35,075 nucleotides of DNA from Bacteriovoracaceae bacterium UBA2428 (GTDB taxonomy: Bacteria; Bdellovibrionota; UBA2428): positions 1-35,075 of the forward strand of contig DDRA01000043.1 of NCBI GenBank assembly GCA_002343545.1, written 5' to 3'. A model generated the notes under the pieces. It did not search any database and was not told the origin of the DNA. It saw nothing but the letters and a program-made list of their open reading frames with translations. Position numbers and translations under genes: made by a program. Shown piece after piece: positions 22,225 to 29,955 of the stretch. Each line of letters opens with the position of its first letter. Positions within the stretch are counted from its first letter, which is position 1.

Positions 22225-22231
22225 GGGGCCC

Positions 22232-22259
22232 ATCATAGGGGGCGTGCGCAACCTGGCAA
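22232..22259 (-). promoter_or_regulatory. Sigma-70 promoter of the HAD phosphatase gene
   Basis: On the minus strand TTGCCA (22254-22259), 16 bases, TATGAT (22232-22237), then seven bases to the ATG. The predicted start is within one base of the start codon. Confidence 0.65.
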
Positions 22260-22293
22260 GCCCTTCGATCGGGCTACGAAGCGAAGGAGTTCG

Positions 22294-23517
22294 TCAGCGG
22301 GCCGTGCGAAAGACTTTGCGGCCGGCCTTCAGATCGATCCGGCCGAGATCGATGCGTCGCATCGGCCGACCGTCGATCCCGGCCACGTCCACGGCCAGGT
22401 CGTAGCGGCCCGCGGGAAGCGGAAAGCGGGCCATCTGGATGCTCGACGGCAGGGTGCGCCAGCTACGGAGGTCGGCGCGGTCGCTGAAGAGCAGCAGGAA
22501 GAAAGTGAGCCAACCCAAGTCATCCGAGCCGCTCGCCTTGCCGACGCCGTAGGCGATGGCACCCTTAACGGCGGCTCCGGCGAGTCGCGCGGCCCGAAGG
22601 CGGCCGATGCGATCTTCGAGAAAACTTTTCGAGAGCCGGGTGACGTCGAGCACGTCGCTCGCGTTCGCCGTCGCGACGCCGTTCACGAGAACTTGCGCCG
22701 CCATCTCGTCGCTGTAACGGCTGACGTAGCGAGGAAGGGAGGCGTCGTCGTCGTAGCGGGGGACTTTGAGCGGGCCGCGGCCCTTCTCGAAGAAAACGAC
22801 GACCTCGCCCGAGTCTTTGGGGATCGCGCGAGGGGAAGATTGGGGGAAGGCTTCGCGCCAACGCGCGAACTCGTCGTCGAAGCCCATGCGCTTGGACGTC
22901 GCGAGCAGATCGGATCCGAGATCGGGAAAGCCGGGGTCGAGCTCGTAGGCTTTCTTGTAGTCGATGTAGGCGGAGTTCGTTTCGCCCGTGGCTTCCCACA
23001 GCATGGCCGAAAGGTAACGCGCGAAGGGCGACTCTTGGTAGTTGCGCTTGCCTTCGGTGATCATGCGGTAAAGGAGTTGGTTGATCTTGCGGGCTTCGAC
23101 TTGGGCGTCTTCCAGCTTGTCGAGGCTCGCGAAGCCGAGCGCGAGGTAAACGTTCACGAGGATTTTTTCGAAGTCCTCGCCCTTGTAGCCGCGGATACCT
23201 TCGCCCGTCGCGAGCGTGCCGATCTCTTCGCTGACGCTCGTGTAGTCCTTGATCGCCATGAGATCCTCGGCGCGCAAGAAGAGGGGCAGGGCTTTGTCGT
23301 ATTCGCGGGCCGCGAAACGCGAGGTCGCCTGGTCCAGCAGGAAGAGGACTTGGTTGGCGCCCGCTTCGGACGCGGCTTTTCCGTAGTTTTCCGCGGCCGT
23401 CGCGTAGTCGCGGCGATCGAAGTCGCGGTGCGCGGACTCCGTGACGTAGCGATCGGAGGCGCAGGCGCTTGCGAGCCCCGCGCAAAGGACGAGGCCGAAG
23501 CGAAGGCTCACGGGCAT
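22294..23517 (-). CDS. COG3014-like TPR lipoprotein
   Basis: The 407-residue protein has a signal peptide ending 'GLASAC' (lipidated C19). Helical repeats of TPR character follow ('HRDFDRRDYATAAENYGKAASEAG', 'REYDKALPLFLRAEDL', 'ETNSAYIDYKKAYELDPGFPDLG'). A C-terminal part has 'VVVFFEKGRGPLKVP' and a beta-rich end. This pattern matches COG3014, uncharacterised proteins often encoded beside LpoB. The gene lies 21 bases after lpoB on the same strand, so the pair is surely one operon. Location is most likely the periplasmic face of the outer membrane. The function is unknown; the neighbour suggests a role with penicillin-binding protein activation. Confidence 0.85.
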   Translation of the reverse strand: MPVSLRFGLVLCAGLASACASDRYVTESAHRDFDRRDYATAAENYGKAASEAGANQVLFLLDQATSRFAAREYDKALPLFLRAEDLMAIKDYTSVSEEIGTLATGEGIRGYKGEDFEKILVNVYLALGFASLDKLEDAQVEARKINQLLYRMITEGKRNYQESPFARYLSAMLWEATGETNSAYIDYKKAYELDPGFPDLGSDLLATSKRMGFDDEFARWREAFPQSSPRAIPKDSGEVVVFFEKGRGPLKVPRYDDDASLPRYVSRYSDEMAAQVLVNGVATANASDVLDVTRLSKSFLEDRIGRLRAARLAGAAVKGAIAYGVGKASGSDDLGWLTFFLLLFSDRADLRSWRTLPSSIQMARFPLPAGRYDLAVDVAGIDGRPMRRIDLGRIDLKAGRKVFRTAR

Positions 23518-23538
23518 TCCGGGGACGCGTCTTCGGGA

Positions 23539-24144
23539 TTACGCGCCGACGCCGCGCTTCTTGAAGCGCTTACGCAGGGGCTTCTCTTCGGACCACTCGA
23601 TGAGGCCCGTCGTGAGGTTCGTGAGGTTCAGCGTCAAGCGGTAGAAGACGAGCTTGCGGTTGCCGACTTCCTGCACGTTCGAAATGAGATCGCCGCTCAG
23701 GATGTAATCCGTGCCGATCGAGCCGTCGCGCGGCTTCTGCGTGTCGCGGCGAACGCGCCCGGATTGCTGTTGGTAGTCGACTTCGTTGTCGAGCGTGGCG
23801 CGGTCTTCCTTGTTGGCGAAGCGGACCTTGCCCGTCTTGATGAGCGCCGTACGGATCGTGTCGGTGATGGATTTCGTGTCGATGTGTTCGGTCGTCTTGT
23901 TGCGGACCGTTTCGACCTGCACGACGGGCGGGAGCTTGGCGTCCACGAAGATCGGGTGGGCGGCCATCGATCCGATCATCTCGTCGGCGAGCGCGGTGAT
24001 GTCGGACTCGTTGAACTTGTCGTCGAGGAGACGGACTTCGTTGACGTCGTCGTACTCGCCTTCCGTAAAGCGGCGTTCCGCGCATCCCACGAAGGCAACG
24101 GCGACGAAGGCGAGTGCGATGCGAGCGAGAGACGGGGCTTTCAT
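23539..24144 (-). CDS. lpoB: Penicillin-binding protein activator LpoB-like lipoprotein
   Basis: The 201-residue protein has a lipobox 'FVGC' (C21) and the LpoB/COG3417 core. Its motifs are 'DDKFNESDITALADEMIGSM', 'PPVVQVETVRNKTTEHIDTKSITDTIRTALIKTGKVRF', 'DYILSGDL' and 'YRLTLNLTNLTTGLIEWSEEK'. In E. coli, LpoB reaches from the outer membrane through the peptidoglycan to stimulate PBP1b. Here it heads a two-gene operon with the COG3014 lipoprotein. Start: ATG with a strong GAGGAGG site five bases upstream. It is transcribed divergently from the Mrp operon with 90 bases between starts. Confidence 0.92.
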   Translation of the reverse strand: MKAPSLARIALAFVAVAFVGCAERRFTEGEYDDVNEVRLLDDKFNESDITALADEMIGSMAAHPIFVDAKLPPVVQVETVRNKTTEHIDTKSITDTIRTALIKTGKVRFANKEDRATLDNEVDYQQQSGRVRRDTQKPRDGSIGTDYILSGDLISNVQEVGNRKLVFYRLTLNLTNLTTGLIEWSEEKPLRKRFKKRGVGA

Positions 24145-24234
24145 GGGACCTCCTCAGGTTCTGTCCGCGAGGCAGCTTAGCACGACGAGTTCCGACATGG
24201 ACAGATCGGGACGAAGGGGGCAGCATTCTGAGTC

Positions 24235-25320
24235 ATGAACGACGCGGCGAACGACGCTGGAGAAGCCGGATTGCGCGATCGGATCTTGAACGCTTTGCGC
24301 GAACTCAAGGACCCGGATCTCGATAAGGACGTCGTCTCGGCCGGATTCGTGAAGGAGCTCTTGCTCAAGCGGTATCCTCTCGGCCACGAGGTCTCCTTGA
24401 CGCTGGAGCTTACGACGCCGGCTTGCCCGCTACGCTCTCATTTCGAATCCGAGGCGCGACGCCTCGTAGAAGGCGTGGCCGGCGTTCGATCCCTCAAGCT
24501 GACCGTGACGGGGCGCGTCCAATCGGGACGGGGCGCGAAGTCCCTCCCCGGCATCGCCCAGGTCATCGCCGTGGGCGCGGGCAAGGGCGGGGTCGGAAAG
24601 TCCACCGTCGCGCTGAATCTCGCGCTTTCCCTGCTCCGCGAAGGAGCCCGGGTCGGTTTCTTGGATGCCGACGTTCAGGGACCCTCGGCCGCGATTCAAC
24701 TCGGGCTGACGGCGATGCCGGCCGTGAAGCAGGGTAGAATCCAACCCGTGACGGCTTACGGAATGCCCTGCATGAGTTTCGCCTTTTTCGCCCCCGTGGG
24801 CGAAGCGACGCTTTTGCGTGGCCCCCAATCCGGTAAGGCCGTCGAACAGATGCTGAGAGACGTCGAGTGGCCGGAACTCGATTACCTCGTCGTCGATCTG
24901 CCGCCCGGAACCGGTGACGTTCACCTCGCGTTGTATCACGCCGTCGACGTGGCGGGCGCCGTCGTCGTGTCGACGCCGCAAGACCTTTCCTTGGCGGACG
25001 CCTCGAAAGGCATCGCGATGTTCCGCAAAATGAAAATCCCGGTGCTCGGACTCGTCGAGAACATGAGCGGTTTCGTGTGTCCGCATTGTCGCGGGGAAAC
25101 GGATATCTTCGGCTCGGGCGGCGCCGAGAAAGAAGCGGAACGCCTGGGCGTTCCTTTCTTGGGACGCGTTCCGCTCGACGTGACGATCGTGCGCGCGGGC
25201 GATAACGGGAAACCCGTCGTGGCGAGCCAGCCGGAGCACGAGGTCGCGAAGATTTTCCTCGAGATGTCGCGCCGGGTCGCCCACCGCGCGAGCGTCGCGC
25301 GCGCGCAGGAGTCCGCGTGA
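24235..25320 (+). CDS. mrp: Mrp/NBP35-family iron-sulfur carrier ATPase
   Basis: The 361-residue protein has an N-terminal MIP18/DUF59 domain ('LRDRILNALRELKDPDLDKDVVSAGFV', 'TTPACPLRSHFE') and a deviant Walker A loop 'GKGGVGKST' at about 118-126. 'DADVQGPS', 'VVDLPPGTGD' and the CPHC motif (C282, C285) complete the family pattern. Members bind and transfer Fe-S clusters in the cytoplasm. It heads a six-gene operon in which each junction overlaps. Upstream, CATTCT lies five bases from the ATG and no Shine-Dalgarno is at working distance, so the mRNA may be leaderless too. The hydrolase gene starts inside its stop (GTGA). Confidence 0.94.
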   Translation: MNDAANDAGEAGLRDRILNALRELKDPDLDKDVVSAGFVKELLLKRYPLGHEVSLTLELTTPACPLRSHFESEARRLVEGVAGVRSLKLTVTGRVQSGRGAKSLPGIAQVIAVGAGKGGVGKSTVALNLALSLLREGARVGFLDADVQGPSAAIQLGLTAMPAVKQGRIQPVTAYGMPCMSFAFFAPVGEATLLRGPQSGKAVEQMLRDVEWPELDYLVVDLPPGTGDVHLALYHAVDVAGAVVVSTPQDLSLADASKGIAMFRKMKIPVLGLVENMSGFVCPHCRGETDIFGSGGAEKEAERLGVPFLGRVPLDVTIVRAGDNGKPVVASQPEHEVAKIFLEMSRRVAHRASVARAQESA

Positions 25321-26072
25321 GGCATTGGATCCGTGAATCCTTGAGGACGGTCGCCGTGACGACCTATCATCCCGTGGGCTGGGGCCTGGATCGCGTGCAG
25401 TCGGCTTTCCTGCGCAACGCGATGGCGAACGAAGACACGAGCCGTGCCGAGCATTGCGCGCCGGTCGTGCTCGTGCACGGGATTTTCCACAACGCCTCCG
25501 CGTTCCACCGCTTCGAGCGGGTGCTCGGTCGCGAGGGCTTCCGCAACCTGTCGACGCTCGAGCTTTGGACCTCGATCCAATCCCTCGAGAAGATGGCCGA
25601 GGAGCTCAAGCGTTTCGTGCGTCGCGCGCTCGCGCGTTGCGCGCACGCGAACCCATTGGGCCGCGCCCGCATCGTCGCGCATTCGCTCGGGGGCATGGTG
25701 ACCCGCGTGGCCCTGCTCGATCCGGACTTTGCTTCGCTCGTCGACAAGGTCGTTTTTTTGGGCGTTCCCCACGGAGGAAACTTCTTCTTCCGCTTTCCGT
25801 TCCCTCCCTGCATTCGCGACCTCCGTTCGGGCTCGAAACTCTTCGCGCGGCTGCGTGACGAGCCGTTGCCCGGCCAGGTCCATTACTGGAACTTGCGCGG
25901 TGGGCTCGATCTGGTCGCCAAGTCGCAGGCGACTTTCTTGCCCCACGTTCCCAATCTTATTTTCGACGGTATCGGGCACGCCGGGCTTCTCCACGATCGA
26001 AACGTCATTCGGACGGTCGTACGTATCCTCGAAGCTCCCTTCGCGAGAGAAGCTGCAGTCAAGCATGGCTAA
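25317..26072 (+). CDS. Alpha/beta-hydrolase, lipase-like
   Basis: The 251-residue protein has the lipase fold marks: oxyanion-hole 'VVLVHGIFHNASAF', nucleophile elbow 'VAHSLGGMV' with S123, and a late 'GIGHAGLLHD' that can supply the catalytic histidine; D of 'LLDPDFASLVDK' may be the acid. It resembles bacterial triacylglycerol lipases and PGAP1-like esterases. There is no export signal. The start is GTG overlapping the mrp stop, with AGGAG upstream. Its role in an operon of nucleotide-binding ATPases is not obvious. Confidence 0.85.
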   Translation: MRHWIRESLRTVAVTTYHPVGWGLDRVQSAFLRNAMANEDTSRAEHCAPVVLVHGIFHNASAFHRFERVLGREGFRNLSTLELWTSIQSLEKMAEELKRFVRRALARCAHANPLGRARIVAHSLGGMVTRVALLDPDFASLVDKVVFLGVPHGGNFFFRFPFPPCIRDLRSGSKLFARLRDEPLPGQVHYWNLRGGLDLVAKSQATFLPHVPNLIFDGIGHAGLLHDRNVIRTVVRILEAPFAREAAVKHG

Positions 26073-27003
26073 GCTGCACATCGTGACCGGAAAAGGCGGG
26101 GTCGGGAAGTCGACCGCGGCGGCGGCCTTGACGCGGCAGTTGCTCGCGACCGGCCGGCGTCCCGTCTTGCTCGTCGACGTCCAAGGATCGGGCCGCGCCC
26201 TGGAGTGGTTGGGATTGCCGGGGGCTCCCTTCGAGAACCGACCGCTCGGCATCCCCGGCGGCTTCGGATCGCGCATCCTCCCGAAGGAGACCTTTCGGCA
26301 GTACTTCGGCAAGCTCCTCGCGCTCGGTAACGAAACCGGGACGCTGGCTTCCGTGACGGCCGGCCTGCGCGAGCGCGTCGCCGAGAAGGTCACCGACAAC
26401 AAGATCGTATCGGCGTTCATCGACGTTTGCCCCGGCCTCGAACCCTCCGTGCTGCTGGGCAAGCTTCACTGGGAAGCCGCCTACGGGCGCGCTTCGGATT
26501 CCGAGCCCTGGTCGGACGTCGTCGTCGACGCGCCCGCGACGGGGCATGGCCTCGCGCTTTTCGAGAGCGTGGCGGCCCTCGTCGAAGTTTTCGGGTCGGG
26601 ACTCATCTTCCGTCAGGCCTCCGAGATCATGGATTTCGTGCGCGACCCGGAGCGGACGAAATTCTGGATCGTCGCCTTGCCCGAAGAAGTTCCGGTGCGG
26701 GAGACGATCGAGTTGCGCTCCGAGTTGGAACGTCTGCGCCTGCCCCGTCCGTCTTTGCTTTTCAATCGCTGCCGTCCGCGCGCGCAAGCGCAGGGTGAGT
26801 CCGGCGAAAACCTTTCCGAGGCTTGGCGCGAGGAAGTGAAGTTCGAACGCGAGCGGCACGATGAGCAAGCCCGTCTTGAGTCCGAGCTGCGGACGAAGCT
26901 GGACGCGGCGACCTTCGTGAAGATTCCGGACTTCGTCGAGGCTTCGGCGAAGGTCGTCGTGGAGCGTTTCGCCGCGGCCTGGTCGCAAGGGGGAAGCACG
27001 TGA
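26065..27003 (+). CDS. ArsA/Get3-like ATPase, signature lysine present
   Basis: The 312-residue SIMIBI ATPase has a deviant Walker A 'GKGGVGKST' (9-17) that includes the signature lysine K10, plus switch-like 'VDVQGSG' and 'VVDAPATGHGLALF'. The ArsA/Get3 family includes arsenite pump ATPases and tail-anchor protein chaperones. Here there is no arsB, and no arsenite-binding cysteine cluster is seen. A second ArsA-like gene follows immediately (GTGA overlap), so the two probably work as a pair. The ATG overlaps the hydrolase stop by eight bases. Confidence 0.9.
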   Translation: MAKLHIVTGKGGVGKSTAAAALTRQLLATGRRPVLLVDVQGSGRALEWLGLPGAPFENRPLGIPGGFGSRILPKETFRQYFGKLLALGNETGTLASVTAGLRERVAEKVTDNKIVSAFIDVCPGLEPSVLLGKLHWEAAYGRASDSEPWSDVVVDAPATGHGLALFESVAALVEVFGSGLIFRQASEIMDFVRDPERTKFWIVALPEEVPVRETIELRSELERLRLPRPSLLFNRCRPRAQAQGESGENLSEAWREEVKFERERHDEQARLESELRTKLDAATFVKIPDFVEASAKVVVERFAAAWSQGGST

Positions 27004-28070
27004 ATCCTTCGATCGAGGTGCCGAAGGCCCGGCTCGTCGTCACTTTGGGCGGCGGCGGCGTGGGGAAGACGACGCTTTCGGCGGCGCTCGCGCTCGGCTT
27101 CGCCGAGCTCGGGCTGAGGAGCGTCGTGCTGACCGTCGATCCGGCCAAGCGCCTGGCGACGATCCTGGGGCTCGAGTCCCTGTCGATCGAACCGCGACGG
27201 GTTTTCGAAGCGCCGGGCGGCGGATCGGCCGACGCGCTTTGGTTGGATTCCCGCAGCGCGCTCGAGAGTCTCGTGCGCCAGTACGCGCCGCAGACCGCCG
27301 ACCGCGTGCTCGGCAATCGTCTCTTCAAGGTGCTGCAGGGCCAACTCGGCGGCATCGAGGAGTACTTGGGCGTCGAGCGGATTCTCGCGGTCGGCCGCGG
27401 CGGCGACTTTGACGTGTGCATCCTCGATACGCCGCCCTCCCGGCACGCGCTCGATTTTCTCGACAGCCCTGGTCACCTGCTCCGTTTCTTCGACGAGAGC
27501 GTGCTCCGCTTTTTCGTGGAGTCCGAACGCTTGACGGAGAAGGGTTTCTTTTCGAGATTGATCGACACGGGCCGCGGACAGGCCCTCGAACTTTTTCGCG
27601 GCTTCCTCGGGAAGAGTTTTCTCGGCGAGCTCTCCACCTTGCTGACGGAGTTTCGTCCCGTCTACGAAGTTCTCAAGCGACGCGCGCGGGAGATCGAGAT
27701 GTGGACGGGTTCGGACCGCACGGAATTCTTGCTCGTGGCGACTCCCGAGACCTATCCCGTCGAGGAAGCCGTTTTTCTCTCGCGCGAGATCGAAACGCGC
27801 GGCCTGCCGGGCCGACGCGTTCTCGCCCTGAACAAGTGCCTGCCGGCGGACCCGCTTCCCCCGGGCGCGCTCGAGGCGGCGCTCGGCGCGGAAACCGCGT
27901 CGGCTCTGCGGGCCCGACAGGCGAACGAGGCGCGGCTCCGCGCCGAGATCGCCGCCCGTTTGGGTGACGCCCCCCGCGCGGAGCTCGCGCGCGCCTCGGG
28001 CCACGAACTCGATCTGAATCGCCTGACCCGTTTAGGTCGGCAGCTCATACAGGAAGGAAGGTTTCTCTGA
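27000..28070 (+). CDS. ArsA/Get3-like ATPase, signature lysine missing
   Basis: The 356-residue paralogue has the P-loop 'GGGGVGKTT' (17-25). K23 for phosphate binding is kept, but the signature lysine expected at position 18 is glycine. 'LTVDPAKRLATILG' (switch I region) and 'CILDTPPSRHALDFLDSPG' (A loop) are typical of ArsA. In this family the signature lysine reaches across the dimer to the partner's nucleotide, so this subunit may be unable to complete the partner's site. The start is GTG overlapping the previous stop; the stop overlaps gshA (TGATG). Confidence 0.9.
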   Translation: MNPSIEVPKARLVVTLGGGGVGKTTLSAALALGFAELGLRSVVLTVDPAKRLATILGLESLSIEPRRVFEAPGGGSADALWLDSRSALESLVRQYAPQTADRVLGNRLFKVLQGQLGGIEEYLGVERILAVGRGGDFDVCILDTPPSRHALDFLDSPGHLLRFFDESVLRFFVESERLTEKGFFSRLIDTGRGQALELFRGFLGKSFLGELSTLLTEFRPVYEVLKRRAREIEMWTGSDRTEFLLVATPETYPVEEAVFLSREIETRGLPGRRVLALNKCLPADPLPPGALEAALGAETASALRARQANEARLRAEIAARLGDAPRAELARASGHELDLNRLTRLGRQLIQEGRFL

Positions 28071-29332
28071 TGTCCTCGGCCGCGAAGTTTTTCGAGGTGC
28101 TCGTCGAGCGCATGGACGAGGTATTGCCTTTGTTGCAAGCCCGCGTTTCGAGTTGCGGTTATCCGGTCTACGCCTCGCTCGATATCCGGGACTCCGGCTG
28201 GAAGGTTTGCGCGGTCGACGTGAATCTCTTCCCGGCGGGCTTCAACGTGCTGACCGCGAACGATCGGGCGCGGGGATCGCAGCGCATGCGGGAGTTTCTG
28301 GCCGCCAAACTGCTCAAGACCGCGCCTTGGAAAATTACCGTGGTGCCCGAGTCGCACACGAACAACGCCGGTTACCTCGAGAACCTCAGCGGGATCTTGG
28401 GACTGCTGCGCGAGGCCGGGTGCGAGGTGCGCTTGGCCTGGTCGGGACCGCCGATCCCGAAGGCTTGGCCGCTCAAGACCGCGTCGGGCGCCGTGCTCGA
28501 ATACCTTCCCCCCCAAGTCGCGCTCGAGGGCGCGGACGCGATCCTGCTCAACCACGATCTGTCCGGCGGATTGCCGGCTTTCCTGAAGGACGTGCACCTG
28601 CCTACCTTCCCGAGCCCGAAGCTCGGGTGGTACCGCCGTCGCAAGTCCGACCATCAGCAGATCGTCGAGGGGCTGCTCAAATCGATCGCGCGCCAACTCG
28701 ACTTCTTCGATCCCTGGTACTTCGCGCCGCTCTCGTGGACGATCCCCTTGCCGGACCTCTCCACGGACGAAGGCATCGATCATCTCGCGAACAAGGTCGA
28801 CCAGATGATCGAGACGCTGAAACGCGGTTACGGCGAGCGCGAGATCGGCGAGACCCCGCGGGTTTTCGTGAAGAACGACGCGGGAACCTACGGCCTTGGC
28901 GTTTTGAGCGTGGCCTCGGGCCAGGAAGTGCGCGAGCGCCGCAAATGGATCCAGGAAAAGATGCGTAAGGGCAAGGGCGCCGTCGCGGTCGAGAACCTCA
29001 TCCTGCAAGAAGCGGTGCCGACGGCGCTGAGCTACGGCGCCGACGAGAATCTCGTGGTGGGCGAGCCCGTGCTTTACCTCGTCAACGGATTGGCGATCGG
29101 CGGCTTTCTCCGCATCCAGGAAAAGCTCGGAAGCGAGGGGCGTTGGCTGAACCTCAACCAGCCGGGTGCTAAACTGGAAGCCTTGGATTGCGTCATGACC
29201 AGACCGGAAGAGCGGCCCTTCGCGAAGATCCGCGGGCGGAGCCCTTGCGAGCAACTTTCGTTGCCGCACGTCTACGCCTTCATCGCGCGTCTGCACGCCA
29301 CGGCGGCCGGTCTCGAGGAGTGCCCCGCGTGA
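28070..29332 (+). CDS. gshA: Glutamate-cysteine ligase, PF08886 type
   Basis: The 420-residue protein matches the GshA family PF08886/TIGR02049 (Acidithiobacillus type), not the E. coli or plant type. Diagnostic stretches are 'VDVNLFPAGFNVL', 'PESHTNNAGYLENL', 'LLNHDLSGG', 'GWYRRRKSDHQ', 'FVKNDAGTYGLGV' and 'YLVNGLAIGGFLR'. It joins glutamate and cysteine in the first step of glutathione synthesis. gshB is not in the window. It overlaps the second ArsA gene by one base and the HAMP gene by four (GTGA), so it is part of the same operon. Confidence 0.9.
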   Translation: MSSAAKFFEVLVERMDEVLPLLQARVSSCGYPVYASLDIRDSGWKVCAVDVNLFPAGFNVLTANDRARGSQRMREFLAAKLLKTAPWKITVVPESHTNNAGYLENLSGILGLLREAGCEVRLAWSGPPIPKAWPLKTASGAVLEYLPPQVALEGADAILLNHDLSGGLPAFLKDVHLPTFPSPKLGWYRRRKSDHQQIVEGLLKSIARQLDFFDPWYFAPLSWTIPLPDLSTDEGIDHLANKVDQMIETLKRGYGEREIGETPRVFVKNDAGTYGLGVLSVASGQEVRERRKWIQEKMRKGKGAVAVENLILQEAVPTALSYGADENLVVGEPVLYLVNGLAIGGFLRIQEKLGSEGRWLNLNQPGAKLEALDCVMTRPEERPFAKIRGRSPCEQLSLPHVYAFIARLHATAAGLEECPA

Positions 29333-29919
29333 AGAGCTCGACCGAACGTCGCCGTTCCCGGCTCGTGCTCGAGCGGGGATTCCAGTACCGCTTCGCCTTG
29401 AGGGTCTGCCTTTTGGCGGGAGCGGTTTTCCTCGTCCTCGGCGGCACGCTTCTGTTCTTCATCAAGATGAACTACGACATGCTGAGGGAGGACGCCCTCA
29501 TCCAAATGCCCGACATGGTCGAGCCGCTCGCGCGCGAGTTCCGTCTCGTCACGATCGGCACGATCACGAGCTTGCTGCTCATGACGGGACTGCTCTTCGC
29601 CTTGGGCTTGTTCTTGAGTCAGCGCATCGCGGGACCGCTCATGGCGCTGCGCCGGCGGCTGCGGGACTTCGGTGACGGGAAAACGGGCGTTCGTCTTCGC
29701 CTCCGTTCGGACGACGACTTCCGCAATTTAGAAGAAGTCTTCAATGCTTCGATGGAGGCGTACGATCGTCGCATCGACGGGGTGCGCGAACGGCTCCTGG
29801 CCACCGCGGACGACCTGGATTCCGCGAAGCTCGGCGAGTGGGCGGAAAAGCTGCGCGGCCTTCGCCGCGAACTCGATCCGATGGATCCCAAGCGAAGCGG
29901 AACACCATCCGCTTTCTGA
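29329..29919 (+). CDS. Two-helix membrane protein with HAMP domain
   Basis: The 196-residue protein has a basic start, a first membrane helix (about 23-44), a short periplasmic loop and a second helix (about 66-89). A HAMP-type module follows ('SQRIAGPLMALRRRLRDFGDGKTGVRLRLRSDDDFRNLEEVFNASMEAYDRRI'). The rest is a short helical tail with no kinase, cyclase or methyl-accepting domain. HAMP modules relay signals across membranes, so this protein may work through a partner. The start is GTG overlapping the gshA stop, with GAGGAG upstream. Confidence 0.82.
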   Translation: MKSSTERRRSRLVLERGFQYRFALRVCLLAGAVFLVLGGTLLFFIKMNYDMLREDALIQMPDMVEPLAREFRLVTIGTITSLLLMTGLLFALGLFLSQRIAGPLMALRRRLRDFGDGKTGVRLRLRSDDDFRNLEEVFNASMEAYDRRIDGVRERLLATADDLDSAKLGEWAEKLRGLRRELDPMDPKRSGTPSAF

Positions 29920-29943
29920 CTCTTGCGTCCCCCGATCGGCCTG

Positions 29944-29949
29944 TAGAAT
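29944..29949 (+). promoter_or_regulatory. -10 element of the acyltransferase-like lipoprotein gene
   Basis: TAGAAT followed by six bases (GGAGAT) and the ATG at 29956. A TTGC motif lies near 29923 at short spacing. GGAG next to the ATG is too close to serve as a normal ribosome site. Confidence 0.58.
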
Positions 29950-29955
29950 GGAGAT

